64,000 nucleotides of DNA from Desulfopila aestuarii DSM 18488 (GTDB lineage: Bacteria; Desulfobacterota; Desulfobulbia; Desulfobulbales; Desulfocapsaceae), in assembly GCF_900143695.1 (NCBI RefSeq), contig NZ_FRFE01000016.1, positions 1 to 64,000 on the forward strand, written 5' to 3'. Both the position numbers and the translations under genes were made by a program. The notes under the pieces were generated by a model. That model had not been told where the DNA came from. It ran no database searches and saw nothing but the letters and a program-made list of their open reading frames with translations. This document shows, piece after piece, positions 19,544 through 28,535 of the stretch; within the stretch, counting starts at the first letter, position 1, and every line of letters begins with the position of its first letter.

Positions 19544-21172
19544 ATGACTTCTCTCACTACCCATTTCCGGACCATAACGGTCACAGACGCCTCCTGTGAC
19601 CCACCTGAAGAGATTGAGATCAGCGAGCTCGTCAAACCAGGCCAACTCCTTGTCACCCGGCCCGATTCCAATGTCAAAAGAGAAGAAACAATCCGTCCTG
19701 TTGCCGGGCAAAACACCCAAATCACCAAAGATGAAACCGGCATCGAAGCGACCTGTCATGGATATCCGGAAATCACCATTGAAAGCGGCGAACGGGGTGA
19801 GACAGCTGTGGTCAATGTCATCCCGCTGTTTCACATCTCCGCAGACATGATGGAGGCACATTTGACCCTCCAGCCGCCGATCGCAGAACAGATCCAGCTG
19901 GAAACGCTGGTCGATCTTCTCGAACAGGCGGGGGTAAAATATGGCCTGGATACTGAGGCCATCGAAAAGGCGCTCAGAAAGACTGTAGCGACCAACCTGC
20001 CGGTAAAACACTTTATCGCTGCCCGGGGCAAAGCGCCATTGCACGGCAAAGATGCGGCATTGCGTTTTGAAGTTGACGTAGGCAGCACACCCGGCAAGGA
20101 ACTTGGTGACGGCTCCATAGATTTTCGCGAGAGGAACATGTTTGTCCCGGTATCAGAAAACCAGGTGATTGCCAGAAAATCACCTGCCACAGCAGGAATC
20201 GCCGGGATGAACCTGACTGGAGAACCACTTGCTGCCCGGGATGGCATGGACCTGCAGGTCAAAGTTTCGGAAGAGGCTATCTTTAATGAAGAAGACGGCA
20301 CTGTCCGGGCAACAGTTTCCGGCGTACTCACCATTGTGGGCAAAGATACCATCAGGGTCTCCGCCCAGCAGAAAATCAACGGCGACGTTGATTTCTCCAC
20401 CGGCAATATCCGCTCCCATGATGCGGTGCACATCACCGGCTCGATCCTGCCGGAGTTCATGGTCTCAACCAAGGGCGACCTGCTGGTAGGTGGTAATATC
20501 CAGGCCGCCACCGTCAACTCCCATGCCAACGTGGTGGTCAAAGGCGGCATTCTCGGCCCAACGTCAACCCTTAAGGTCGGCGGAGACGCTGATATCCACC
20601 ATATCGAACGCAGCGTGCTCCATGCCGGTGGTAACATCATTATCCGCGGCAGCAGCTATTACAGTGAAATCAATGCCGGCGGCAACATTCAGGGGGCGGA
20701 TAAGGTCAAGCTGGTGGGCGGCAAAGTGGTTGCTGCCGGCTCGATAACCGTGGGCCAGATCGGCTCCTCAGCCGCAGAGCCTATAAGAGTTGCCGCGGGA
20801 ACCGATGCCAGGCGCTATCGACGCTACCAGGAAATGCAGCAAAGCTACGAGAAGATTCTCAAAGAAACTCAAAGCTGGTATACTCGCCATGGACACAACA
20901 AGAAAAACAGCGCCATAGAGGCCATGGAAGAAGAGATGGCGGTGATCGAAAAAGAGATAAGCCGGTTCAACCTCATTCCCGGTACCCCGGAAGATTCGCT
21001 CGGGAATCCCGACTGCTTCTATACCGAAGCGAAAATCACGGTGTCGAGCAGGATTTCCGCGGGAACGATAATCCGCATCGGCAATGAAACAACCGTGATC
21101 AAACACGAACTGGGCAAAACCCGCATCTACCTCGATCGGGCCACCAACGCCATTACCATAACCTCCTTCTAA
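19544..21172 (+). CDS. FapA/DUF342 family protein
   Basis: A 542-residue cytoplasmic protein. The middle (about 180-430) is the right-handed beta-helix of the DUF342/FapA family, with repeats such as KGDLLVGGNIQAATVNSHAN, VVKGGILGP and GGNIQGADKVKLVGGKVVAA. A charged coiled-coil stretch (RYQEMQQSYEKILKETQSWY and following, ~425-480) and a short C-terminal beta domain follow. Founding members influence polymer and surface processes, but the biochemical role of most homologues is unknown. The ATG is preceded by GGGAA, a modest site. It is followed after 14 bases by the CBS-ACT gene, so the two are probably co-transcribed. Confidence 0.82.
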   Translation: MTSLTTHFRTITVTDASCDPPEEIEISELVKPGQLLVTRPDSNVKREETIRPVAGQNTQITKDETGIEATCHGYPEITIESGERGETAVVNVIPLFHISADMMEAHLTLQPPIAEQIQLETLVDLLEQAGVKYGLDTEAIEKALRKTVATNLPVKHFIAARGKAPLHGKDAALRFEVDVGSTPGKELGDGSIDFRERNMFVPVSENQVIARKSPATAGIAGMNLTGEPLAARDGMDLQVKVSEEAIFNEEDGTVRATVSGVLTIVGKDTIRVSAQQKINGDVDFSTGNIRSHDAVHITGSILPEFMVSTKGDLLVGGNIQAATVNSHANVVVKGGILGPTSTLKVGGDADIHHIERSVLHAGGNIIIRGSSYYSEINAGGNIQGADKVKLVGGKVVAAGSITVGQIGSSAAEPIRVAAGTDARRYRRYQEMQQSYEKILKETQSWYTRHGHNKKNSAIEAMEEEMAVIEKEISRFNLIPGTPEDSLGNPDCFYTEAKITVSSRISAGTIIRIGNETTVIKHELGKTRIYLDRATNAITITSF

Positions 21173-21186
21173 CGCGGAGAAGAACA

Positions 21187-21843
21187 ATGTTTGTCCGTTT
21201 ATGGATGACCACGGAGCTGATCACCATCGGCCCCGAGCAAAGCGTGGTCGAGGCCCAGCACTGCATGCAGGACAACCGTATCCGGCGGATTCCTGTGGTC
21301 GATGCAGAAGGTTCACTGGTCGGCATCGTCAGCCAGCGGGATATCCTCAATTTCCTGCCCTCCATCCTCGATGGCAGCTCCTCCGGCGCCTCCTCACTGG
21401 CAGGGTCAACGAAAGTGGGCGACATCATGGCCTGCACTCCCATGTGTGTCAACCCGCTGACCCCACTTGAAACTGTCGCTCAACTGATGCGCCAGCACAA
21501 GATCGGCGGAATGCCAGTGGTGGACGACAATGGCATCCTGGTCGGCATCATCACGGAATCAGACATTTTCTCCGCCTTCATGGAAGTGCTCGGTGCCGGC
21601 GGTGACGGGGCCAGGATCGAGATGATCATCGGCAAGGAATCGCGAGCGCTCTACACCGTCATGGATATTTTCAAAAGGTACGACATCTTTGTTCAGGCCA
21701 TAACTGTCCACCACGACTTCGGTGAAAACAAGCGGCTGCTCACCATCCGCGTTCGCGGCGAGGAACTCGACGGGATGATCGATGCCTTACGACGCTCCGG
21801 CGCCCAAATCAATCGTATCCAAATCGGCACCGAACCGTTGTAA
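21187..21843 (+). CDS. CBS-domain pair plus C-terminal ACT-like domain
   Basis: A 218-residue cytosolic sensor-type protein. Two CBS motifs are clear: residues 1-60 (WMTTELITIGPEQSVVEAQH, IRRIPVVDAEGSLVGIVSQRD) and 75-130 (GDIMACTPMCVNPLTPLETV, IGGMPVVDDNGILVGIITESD). The last 70 residues resemble an ACT/ACB-type domain. CBS pairs bind adenosine nucleotides or SAM and report energy state; no catalytic domain is attached. A GGAGAAGAAC ribosome site precedes the ATG. It is in an operon with the FapA-like gene. Confidence 0.85.
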   Translation: MFVRLWMTTELITIGPEQSVVEAQHCMQDNRIRRIPVVDAEGSLVGIVSQRDILNFLPSILDGSSSGASSLAGSTKVGDIMACTPMCVNPLTPLETVAQLMRQHKIGGMPVVDDNGILVGIITESDIFSAFMEVLGAGGDGARIEMIIGKESRALYTVMDIFKRYDIFVQAITVHHDFGENKRLLTIRVRGEELDGMIDALRRSGAQINRIQIGTEPL

Positions 21844-22079
21844 GGACGGTCGATTTCTCTTCCGCCCCAAGAGCGATGTTTACGAAAAAAAGTTTCAACC
21901 GTTACTGCCGCAACTGCATCTGCTATCTGCTTTATTTCAGGACAGAACAACCAGCTCACCATTCGATCCAGCCATTTTCGCCCTAAATTTTCAGCATCTC
22001 CAGCATAAACAACTTTGACTGAGCGTGAACCCTGCATTATCTTTTCTCGTAATGAAGCACGAAAGACCACAGGAGTTCA

Positions 22080-22310
22080 ATGCCCATGAACGTTTCGGAA
22101 AGCTTGAGCGGCGCCAAGTTTGTCGCGGCCCTCTCCTCCCTCAGTACCGCGAATAGACAACCGCAACTTGCCTTGGACCTGATTATGAAATCACTTCCAG
22201 CGGCAGAGGTTACGGGAGCCGCTCTCTCCTCTCCCCCTCCGGATACTCAGACAGTCGCCCCGCTGTCCTCGTCCGGGGATTCCGGCAGCGTCATCAATAT
22301 TTTTGCATGA
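22080..22310 (+). CDS. small YjfB-like protein (putative motility family)
   Basis: A 76-residue protein, MPMNVSESLSGAKFVAALSS then QLALDLIMKSLPAAE. A short amphipathic helix region and a Ser/Pro-rich tail are the pattern of the YjfB 'putative motility protein' family, whose function is not established. An AGGAG precedes either ATG: 4 bases before 22080 and 10 before 22086, so both starts are possible. It is followed by a clear intrinsic terminator. No flagellar gene is nearby. Confidence 0.55.
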   Translation: MPMNVSESLSGAKFVAALSSLSTANRQPQLALDLIMKSLPAAEVTGAALSSPPPDTQTVAPLSSSGDSGSVINIFA

Positions 22311-22331
22311 CGTTGCCGCTCTTCTCTGCCC

Positions 22332-22360
22332 AAAAAGCTGCCATCCAGGCAGCTTTTTTT
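22332..22360 (+). terminator. intrinsic terminator
   Basis: AAAGCTGCC and GGCAGCTTT pair around a five-base loop and run into seven T. It ends the YjfB-like transcript; on the other strand it may also serve the convergent nitroreductase gene. Confidence 0.9.
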
Positions 22361-22379
22361 ATTCGCGCCTGCCCGATCA

Positions 22380-22991
22380 CTATTGCATTTCCTTCAGCAC
22401 ATATTCCAACGGCACCTTTTTCGGACCGCCCGCATCTTTGCGAGGATAGCCAATTGGAATCACTGCCATGAATTCGCCCTGCTCCTCGCCTAAGAACTCC
22501 AGGACATCATCTTTGATCAGATAGAGAATGCCGAGCCAAACACTGCCAAGCCCAAGAGACGTGGCCGCCAACAGCAGATTTTCCACTGCTGCCGCCGAAC
22601 TCTGGATTTCCATGGTCCGAAAAAAATCAAACGAACGCTCCTTATCGATCTGAAACAAACTGCTGCCGTGAGCGATGAGGCTGCCCGTATTCTTCACCCC
22701 GATCACCACCGGTGCACTGGCAAGCGTCCTCCCTGCCATGCGCAAAATCGCTGCTGACGCCTTGGGAAAGTCCGATGCCCGCTTGCTCACCAGCTGGCCA
22801 AGCTGCTGTTTTTTCTCGCCTTTAATTACGATAAATTGCCACGACTGCTGGTTGTGTGCGGACGGCGCCTGGTTGGCAGCATCGAGAATCTGTTTGATCA
22901 AATGATCATCCACCGGCTGGTCGAGAAACTGGCGAATTGATCGACGCTGGTAAATAGTTTCCAGCGTAGGGTTGGAAATAGGTGTAGACAT
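22380..22991 (-). CDS. nitroreductase family FMN protein
   Basis: 203 residues. The N-terminus TIYQRRSIRQFLDQPVDDHL is the FMN-phosphate-binding signature of the nitroreductase fold, followed by APSAHNQQSWQFIVIKG. The C-terminal part has GLGSVWLGILY and AVIPIGYPRKD. The enzyme would reduce nitro compounds, quinones or flavin with NAD(P)H; the physiological substrate is unknown. The start at 22991 follows GGAGTTGTC; seven further upstream codons are open. A related but distinct nitroreductase lies at 40622-41152. Confidence 0.88.
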   Translation of the reverse strand: MSTPISNPTLETIYQRRSIRQFLDQPVDDHLIKQILDAANQAPSAHNQQSWQFIVIKGEKKQQLGQLVSKRASDFPKASAAILRMAGRTLASAPVVIGVKNTGSLIAHGSSLFQIDKERSFDFFRTMEIQSSAAAVENLLLAATSLGLGSVWLGILYLIKDDVLEFLGEEQGEFMAVIPIGYPRKDAGGPKKVPLEYVLKEMQ

Positions 22992-23063
22992 GACAACTCC
23001 ACAGAAGATCAATAAAAAAGGGAATATGGTGAAAATTTAAGACTGTACAATGAGAGGAAATAC

Positions 23064-23447
23064 TCAGAGCCGCTTGAACCGGCGAAAAAGCTGTGCCTGA
23101 CGCTCGTGGAACCTTAGGCCTATCCGGAACCCTGGTGGGCGTTCCTCTTCGGTCCCGTTCATCCAGACGGAAAAGGCAGCTACAGAAAATTGTGATGGCT
23201 CTTTTGAGGGCACAACTCCTTCTACAACGAGAGAACAAGTGCTGTTGTTCAGCGTCTCATAAAAAAAATGATGCCCTGACGCCAGCGGGCTTTCCACTTC
23301 GATACAGGCCCCCATCTTCGAGATATTGCACAGAACACCCGTCACAGGCCCGGCCAAAACCCTGCCATCGGCAGCAGCCAGGAGTATCGTGACCGCAGTA
23401 TCGATCGTAATTCTCGGATCTCTTGGCAAAAATGGAGACATGGGCAA
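23064..23447 (-). CDS. PilZ-like domain protein
   Basis: A 127-residue soluble protein. It has the second half of the PilZ signature (VLCNISKMGACIEV, the N/D-x-S-x-x-G element) and ends RIGLRFHERQAQLFRRFKRL, as in PilZ domains. The first c-di-GMP motif R-x-x-x-R is not visible near the N-terminus, which reads MSPFLPRDPRITIDTAVTIL. It may bind c-di-GMP poorly or act as a type III PilZ. The start could be 23447 or the ATG at 23441. It is upstream of and in the same direction as the nitroreductase. Confidence 0.55.
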   Translation of the reverse strand: MPMSPFLPRDPRITIDTAVTILLAAADGRVLAGPVTGVLCNISKMGACIEVESPLASGHHFFYETLNNSTCSLVVEGVVPSKEPSQFSVAAFSVWMNGTEEERPPGFRIGLRFHERQAQLFRRFKRL

Positions 23448-23766
23448 CCTGCCTGGGTAAGTGTCACGCCTGAAGCGTGCTGCTATTTACCGGATATGCA
23501 CTCCTCTCCGCAACCCTCTTTATGTGCTTTTCCGGTTTTATCTTTCATAACGCTGACTTTATCTTAAAGCATGTGCGACCGGAATTGCAATTATAGTTCT
23601 CTCTCATAAAGATTGCATACCACAGGATCAAGAATCAGTTTATGCATCTCACCTTCAGTGCCAACATTTCTGGCAGACGACCATGAATACCTGATCAGCA
23701 GTACTTTTCAAAAAAGCAGCAGTATGAACAGCTATTGCAGCAACTGCCAAGATTTCAAATCATCTA
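23448..23766. other. gene-free stretch, about 320 bases
   Basis: It carries the upstream region of the PilZ-like gene and the 3' flank of the TiaS-like gene. I see no RNA, palindrome or terminator. Confidence 0.4.
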
Positions 23767-24486
23767 TCAGTCGGCATACTTTTTGCCGCTGATCGAACGC
23801 CATTGCCCCAGGCCACATGACTCAACAGGCAACACGGCGCTGCCAGCCCACAGTCTCGGGCGCAACCAGTTGCGTGTATCCACCATATCATCCGGTCCGG
23901 TGACCAATGCGTTGCGATCAACCGAGAGTACCCGGATCCCTCGTACTTCAAGGTCGGCAACCCTGACCATGGTATCGAAATTGCGTAACCCCTTGAACTC
24001 AATAAATCGACCACTCCAGCCAGAGAGAGTCAATCCGACCCCTGCCGCCGCCCCGATAATGCCGTTGTTGGTACCGCCATGGCCTGAGAGATGAAAACCA
24101 TTTATCGCCTTCATCGCTTCCTTTTGACTGACCATTCGGGTTGAGGCCTGCCTGCCAAAAGCCATCAGGTTATCGGTTGGACCGCCGCATTCTGCGACAA
24201 CACAGAGGCCGGGATCACTGCCTTCAATAAAATGCTCTCGAATGTGTGCTGTTCCCCGCTCAATCAGGTCATCGAGTTGGGAAGGTTCTACATTATCAAC
24301 AACCAAACATGCCGAACTGTTATGAGAGGTGTAGGGAATACCTTCCAGCACCGGCAACTGCTGCCGGACAACTCCATACAGCTCCACCCCCTCAGGCAAT
24401 TTTTCCGAAAACCAGCGAGCAAACTTGCCGGTGCCGCGATCGGCGCCGGCCACGTCAGTATCATCAAAACCTATGTAGACTCTCAT
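23767..24486 (-). CDS. TiaS-like protein (agmatidine-synthase N-terminal domains only)
   Basis: A 239-residue protein, beginning MRVYIGFDDTDVAGADRGTG. The F-D-D-T-D motif, YTSHNSSACL and GGTNNGIIGAAAGVGLTLSG match the catalytic and ferredoxin-like domains of archaeal TiaS, which attaches agmatine to C34 of tRNA-Ile2. The C-terminal OB-fold and zinc ribbon that hold the tRNA are absent (family about 400 residues). Bacteria use TilS for this task, so this short form probably has another substrate. The start at 24486 follows GAGGATGCAC. It is a single gene with no tRNA-related neighbours. Confidence 0.65.
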   Translation of the reverse strand: MRVYIGFDDTDVAGADRGTGKFARWFSEKLPEGVELYGVVRQQLPVLEGIPYTSHNSSACLVVDNVEPSQLDDLIERGTAHIREHFIEGSDPGLCVVAECGGPTDNLMAFGRQASTRMVSQKEAMKAINGFHLSGHGGTNNGIIGAAAGVGLTLSGWSGRFIEFKGLRNFDTMVRVADLEVRGIRVLSVDRNALVTGPDDMVDTRNWLRPRLWAGSAVLPVESCGLGQWRSISGKKYAD

Positions 24487-24914
24487 TGTGCATCCTCGTA
24501 CCGCCTCAGCAGCAGTCTGCTGCTTCGCGCATCCTGCCCGGGAAGTTACTTTCACTTACAAAAAATATGAGCTGACCACTTCAACACATCAATGACCAAC
24601 ACCTCTTCCGGCACCATATCGTCATGTTAAACGGAACGCTATCGCTTCAGGATTTTCAGAAAAATATGACCAATACAGACCAATACTGACACGATGCCAG
24701 ATGCAGCACTTCAGGAGAAAAAAATCCCCATCCAACCGGCACCAGTCAGCCCGAACCAAGGACCCATAGAATATTCCGATACAAGCCTGGAAATACATCT
24801 TTTTTACCAGTTTGACTGCACCCGTCAGCTCGAATATACTCCCCGGGTTTAGCAACAGTCACAGAACGACAAATCCATTCATTTCAAAGATATAAACTCA
24901 AGAGGAAAATGCAG
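24487..24914. other. gene-free stretch, about 430 bases
   Basis: It holds the divergent promoters of the TiaS-like and rhodanese genes. A minus-strand frame at 24622-24855 has no ribosome binding site and no recognisable family, and I do not call it. No terminator or RNA was found. Confidence 0.4.
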
Positions 24915-26270
24915 ATGAAAAATGCAGTGATCATAGCGATCGTCATGACTCTGGCAATGATGGGCTGGAACGTGCAGTCAAGGGCCGAAGAATTCACGAA
25001 GGTGGATACGGGAAAAGTGGTAGCGGCACTCAAGGACCCGAACTGGGTTGTGGTTGATACAAGGTTGAACGATGCCTTCAACGGTTGGAAGCTTGACGGT
25101 ATCACCAGGGGAGGACATATCAATGGCGCGGTGGATTTTTCCGCAAACTGGTTGAAGGTAGAAGAGAAAAATCTCAAGGAACCTCTGCAGGAGATTCTCG
25201 CAACCAAAGGGATTACACCGGACAAGCAGATCGTTCTCTATGACGCCAACGGAAAAGATGCAGACAACGTAGCGAAGTTTTTGCACAGCCTCAACTATCC
25301 GCACCTCTTTACCTATGATGTAAAACAGTGGGCCGCCGACACTGATCTGCCCATGACGAAGTATGAAAATTATCATCTCATTGTTCCGGCTGTGGTCGTA
25401 AAAGAGATACTGGATGGAAAGTATCCGGAAACGTTCAAGCAAGATAAACCAATCAAACTTATCGAAGCAAGCTGGGGCGAAGAAAAAACCTCTTACGCCA
25501 AAGGGCATATCCCCACAACTTTTCATATCAACACTGACAGGGTAGAGCCGCCCACACCAACCGAACCGCCGATGTGGATTCTGGCCGACGATGCCACGCT
25601 AGGCAAACTTGCCCTGGAAATTGGCGTCACCAAAAATGACACTGTCATCGTCACCAGTGAAGAGCCGCTGGCAGCCTACCGGGTCGCCACCGTGTTGCGC
25701 TATACCGGAGTAGATGATGTCCGGGTACTCAACGGAGGAACCCTTGCCTGGACCATGGCCGGTTATGAACTGGAAACCGAACGCCATAACCCGGTTCCGG
25801 TAAAGGATTTCGGCGGGCCGGTGCCAGGCCATCCGGAAGTGATCGATACCATGGCCGAGACCAAGGCCGGCCTTGCCGAACCTGATCGCTTTATTCTTGT
25901 GGATAACCGTACCTGGCAGGAACATATAGGTGAAATAAGTGGTTACTCCTATCATGACAAGAAAGGCCGCATTCCCGGTGCCATCTTCGGTTACGCCGGC
26001 AAAAAGGATTCCTACGGCATGGAGTATTTCCGCAACCCGGACAAAACCATGCGCAACGCCGAAGAGTTTCTCGCTCTCTGGCGCGAGCAGGGGATCGATA
26101 CCAGCAAGCACCTCTCCTTTATGTGTGGCAGTGGCTGGCGTGTGGCCGAAATCTATACCTATGCCGACGTGTATGGTCTCGACGATATCGGCATCTTCAG
26201 TGACGGCTGGATCGGCTGGTCTACAGACCCTGCCAATCCGATCGTAACCGGAGTACCAAAGAAAAATTGA
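24915..26270 (+). CDS. exported triple-rhodanese sulfurtransferase
   Basis: A 451-residue periplasmic protein. The signal peptide is MKNAVIIAIVMTLAMMGWNV, cut after SRA. Three rhodanese folds follow (~30-150, ~155-290, ~305-445), each with the CH2A-type V-V-D-T-R / I-E-A-S / V-D-N-R-T opening and a GHI or GRIPGA element. Only the third has an active-site loop with Cys (FMCGSGWRV); the first two have DANGKDAD and TSEEPLAA and should be inactive. Such proteins move sulfane sulfur between thiols, cyanide or carrier proteins. The ATG at 24915 has GAGG nine bases upstream, better than the ATG at 24909. The stop overlaps the start of the next membrane gene. Confidence 0.88.
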   Translation: MKNAVIIAIVMTLAMMGWNVQSRAEEFTKVDTGKVVAALKDPNWVVVDTRLNDAFNGWKLDGITRGGHINGAVDFSANWLKVEEKNLKEPLQEILATKGITPDKQIVLYDANGKDADNVAKFLHSLNYPHLFTYDVKQWAADTDLPMTKYENYHLIVPAVVVKEILDGKYPETFKQDKPIKLIEASWGEEKTSYAKGHIPTTFHINTDRVEPPTPTEPPMWILADDATLGKLALEIGVTKNDTVIVTSEEPLAAYRVATVLRYTGVDDVRVLNGGTLAWTMAGYELETERHNPVPVKDFGGPVPGHPEVIDTMAETKAGLAEPDRFILVDNRTWQEHIGEISGYSYHDKKGRIPGAIFGYAGKKDSYGMEYFRNPDKTMRNAEEFLALWREQGIDTSKHLSFMCGSGWRVAEIYTYADVYGLDDIGIFSDGWIGWSTDPANPIVTGVPKKN

Positions 26271-26695
26271 TGCGCAACGTCATGAAAATGGCGACCATTG
26301 CCATTACGGTGGTAGAGGTCGTAATGATACTGGCCTTGGTTGGACTGGAGTTTTCTTCAGGTTACCGGGCCGGTATCATGCATCATCTCTATTACCAGAA
26401 ACGCTCTTATCTGGCGACGATCTTCCCGCAGAGCCTTTTCATCTACCACCTTCTTGGAATCGCGGCCAGCATCACCATTTTCCTTTTTTGCTGCCGCCCA
26501 GAACGACGACCTACAGATAAAACCCCATTCATCAGATATGGGGCGGTGCTCTTGGCGCTGATATGCTGCTACAGTGTCCCCTGGTTCTCACAACTGAACA
26601 TATTTGCCCACCTCCTGATCGTCCTGGAATGCTGTCTTCTGCTTGAGAACATCCGGATTCTGCTTATTCCCCCTCCACACCTAATGGACTCGTAA
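26270..26695 (+). CDS. four-span membrane protein coupled to rhodanese
   Basis: A 141-residue protein with about four transmembrane helices (ITVVEVVMILALVGLEF, FIYHLLGIAASITIFLFCC, YGAVLLALICCYSVPW, FAHLLIVLECCLLLENI). Several Cys lie at helix ends (CCRPE, ICCYS, ECC), and there is a His pair (MHHLYYQK). No family recognised. The ATG shares its A with the TGA of the rhodanese gene, so the two are translated together. A role in sulfur handling at the membrane is inferred from this coupling alone. Confidence 0.6.
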   Translation: MRNVMKMATIAITVVEVVMILALVGLEFSSGYRAGIMHHLYYQKRSYLATIFPQSLFIYHLLGIAASITIFLFCCRPERRPTDKTPFIRYGAVLLALICCYSVPWFSQLNIFAHLLIVLECCLLLENIRILLIPPPHLMDS

Positions 26696-26891
26696 AAATC
26701 CCGATCTGCAACGACGCCTATCGAGCTTTTCCCATAGCCCATCGATATGGCCATGTTGCTTTTCAACGAGGCTGTCACACAGGCAAACAGTTGCAACACG
26801 TGTACTGGATCCTTGAAAAGCCCAACCGCATTCTGCTACAATTGAATAAGCTCCAAACCTGCACTGCGATTCATCCGGCGAGGGAAAAACC

Positions 26892-27893
26892 ATGAACCAG
26901 TCGGAACTGCTAAAAAAACTTCATGCATATGCGGTACCGGATACCGGGCGCTCCGTACTCCAGAGCATTGTGACACTTGGAATATTTGCGACCTCGATTA
27001 TTTTCATGATCCTTCTGTTGCAACACGGGGCCTCGCCCTGGCTGGTTGTGCTGATATCGCTTCTCACAGCGCCCATCTTTGTGCGACTCTTCATCATTTT
27101 CCACGACTGCTGCCACACCTCGTTTTTCAGGTCAAGGCGTGCCTGCGCCATGCTCGGTCACATCCTCGGCGTCATCACCCTCACTTCCTACTCAGACTGG
27201 CAGCGCACCCATGGCATTCACCACGGATCGGTCGCCAATCTCGATAAACGAGGAATGGGAGATGTCTGGTTGATGACCGTGGCGGAATACAACAAGGCTG
27301 GAAGGTGGGAGAAACTCTGCTACCGGCTCTACCGGCACCCGCTGGTGATGTTCTTTATCTCACCGCCATTCCTGTTCTTCATTATGAACCGACTGCCATC
27401 CAAGGGCTTTCGCAGAAAAGATCTGACGAGCGTGATTTTGACTGATGTCATGATCGTTCTGATGATTCTCACCTTCTGCCTTATCATCGGCTGGCGGGAG
27501 TATCTTCTCATCATGCTGCCAATGATGTCGGCGGCGAGCCTTATCGGGGTGTGGCTATTCTACGTGCAGCACCAGTTCCGCAACGTCTACTGGGCTCACA
27601 GCAGCGACTGGGACCGATTCCGTGCTGCCATGGAAGGAAGCTCACTCTATATGATGCCGGCGGTGCTCCGCTGGTTTGCCGGCAACATCGGCTTTCATCA
27701 TATCCACCACCTTGCCCCCCGCATCCCCAACTACCGGCTGAAAGAGTGCTATGACGCAATTCCCGAGCTGCAGCAGATTCGCCCTATCCCTTTTCTCAGC
27801 GGACTAGGTAATATCTTCCTGGGTTTATGGGATGAAAACAGTCGGAAATTGGTGAGCTTCAGCGAAGCCAGACGTCTGACCACATCTTCCTGA
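26892..27893 (+). CDS. membrane fatty acid desaturase (delta-12 type)
   Basis: A 333-residue di-iron acyl-lipid desaturase of the inner membrane. The three His boxes are present: HDCCH (~77), HGIHH (~112) and HHIHH near 265, in NIGFHHIHHLAPRIPNY. Hydrophobic pairs lie before box 1 and between boxes 2 and 3. It introduces a double bond into membrane lipid acyl chains and needs O2 and ferredoxin, which is notable next to otherwise anaerobe-like genes. The ATG follows a GAGGG site. The 3' end is seven bases from the convergent hypothetical gene. Confidence 0.9.
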   Translation: MNQSELLKKLHAYAVPDTGRSVLQSIVTLGIFATSIIFMILLLQHGASPWLVVLISLLTAPIFVRLFIIFHDCCHTSFFRSRRACAMLGHILGVITLTSYSDWQRTHGIHHGSVANLDKRGMGDVWLMTVAEYNKAGRWEKLCYRLYRHPLVMFFISPPFLFFIMNRLPSKGFRRKDLTSVILTDVMIVLMILTFCLIIGWREYLLIMLPMMSAASLIGVWLFYVQHQFRNVYWAHSSDWDRFRAAMEGSSLYMMPAVLRWFAGNIGFHHIHHLAPRIPNYRLKECYDAIPELQQIRPIPFLSGLGNIFLGLWDENSRKLVSFSEARRLTTSS

Positions 27894-27899
27894 AAGCGG

Positions 27900-28496
27900 C
27901 TACACCCTTTCTTTTGGGGTTCGGAATTTCTGCTGCCGCTCCCGATAGGCTTTGGCATCACCATATTCGGAGAAGAGATGATACCGCGAATGAGGATCCC
28001 GCGGTCTCCGGGCATGCTTGATAGGGCACCAGAATGCTTCGGTTCGTGAGGCAATTTCAAGGCCGTAGGAGAGCAGTCCATTACCGTAGCCGCAATAGAT
28101 GCAGTTCAGTTTTTCAACCAGGTTCAAATACACCAGATGATGCCTGTCAATGATGAGGTAGTCGCCACGCTTTACCTTCCTGATGCGATAGATCGGAAAG
28201 CAGATCGCTTGATAGACTGTCAGGAACAGATCAAGCATGACCAGGGGGATGATCATGGCATAGATGACAGGTGAGGTCAGGACGAACAGTATATTCGATT
28301 CTCGAATATACTGAACTAAACCTGTTCTTAAACGCTTTTGAGCCGCTATAGCTCCCTGCCGAAAGCGGATCTTGCCCTGCTCAATAGAATAGTCAAAATG
28401 GCGCCGGATCACCTCCAAGTCCTTCTCCAATTCAAGAGAGAGCTCTTTTTCCAACTCCTTGATTCGTGCTATCAGTTCTTCGATTCGAGTGTTCAT
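27900..28496 (-). CDS. conserved membrane protein with coiled-coil N-terminus
   Basis: 198 residues. A charged N-terminal coiled coil (MNTRIEELIARIKELEKELS and on to ~45) is followed by two hydrophobic stretches (FVLTSPVIYAMIIPLVMLDL and FLTVYQAICFPIYRI). The C-terminal half is highly patterned, with NCIYCGYGNGLLSYGLEIAS and RTEAFWCPIKHARR containing Cys-x-x-Cys and a further Cys. It is a conserved family of unknown function, seen by me as typical of proteobacteria. The Cys set may bind a metal. Its start precedes the LysR gene in the same direction, but it is probably a separate unit. Confidence 0.65.
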   Translation of the reverse strand: MNTRIEELIARIKELEKELSLELEKDLEVIRRHFDYSIEQGKIRFRQGAIAAQKRLRTGLVQYIRESNILFVLTSPVIYAMIIPLVMLDLFLTVYQAICFPIYRIRKVKRGDYLIIDRHHLVYLNLVEKLNCIYCGYGNGLLSYGLEIASRTEAFWCPIKHARRPRDPHSRYHLFSEYGDAKAYRERQQKFRTPKERV

Positions 28497-28535
28497 GAGA
28501 CCTCATGAATGAGAGTTGGAAAAAATTGTCCCCAA

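Noticed and set aside
24622-24855. 77-codon minus-strand frame between TiaS-like and rhodanese genes
   Set aside because: No start signal and no family; composition looks non-coding.
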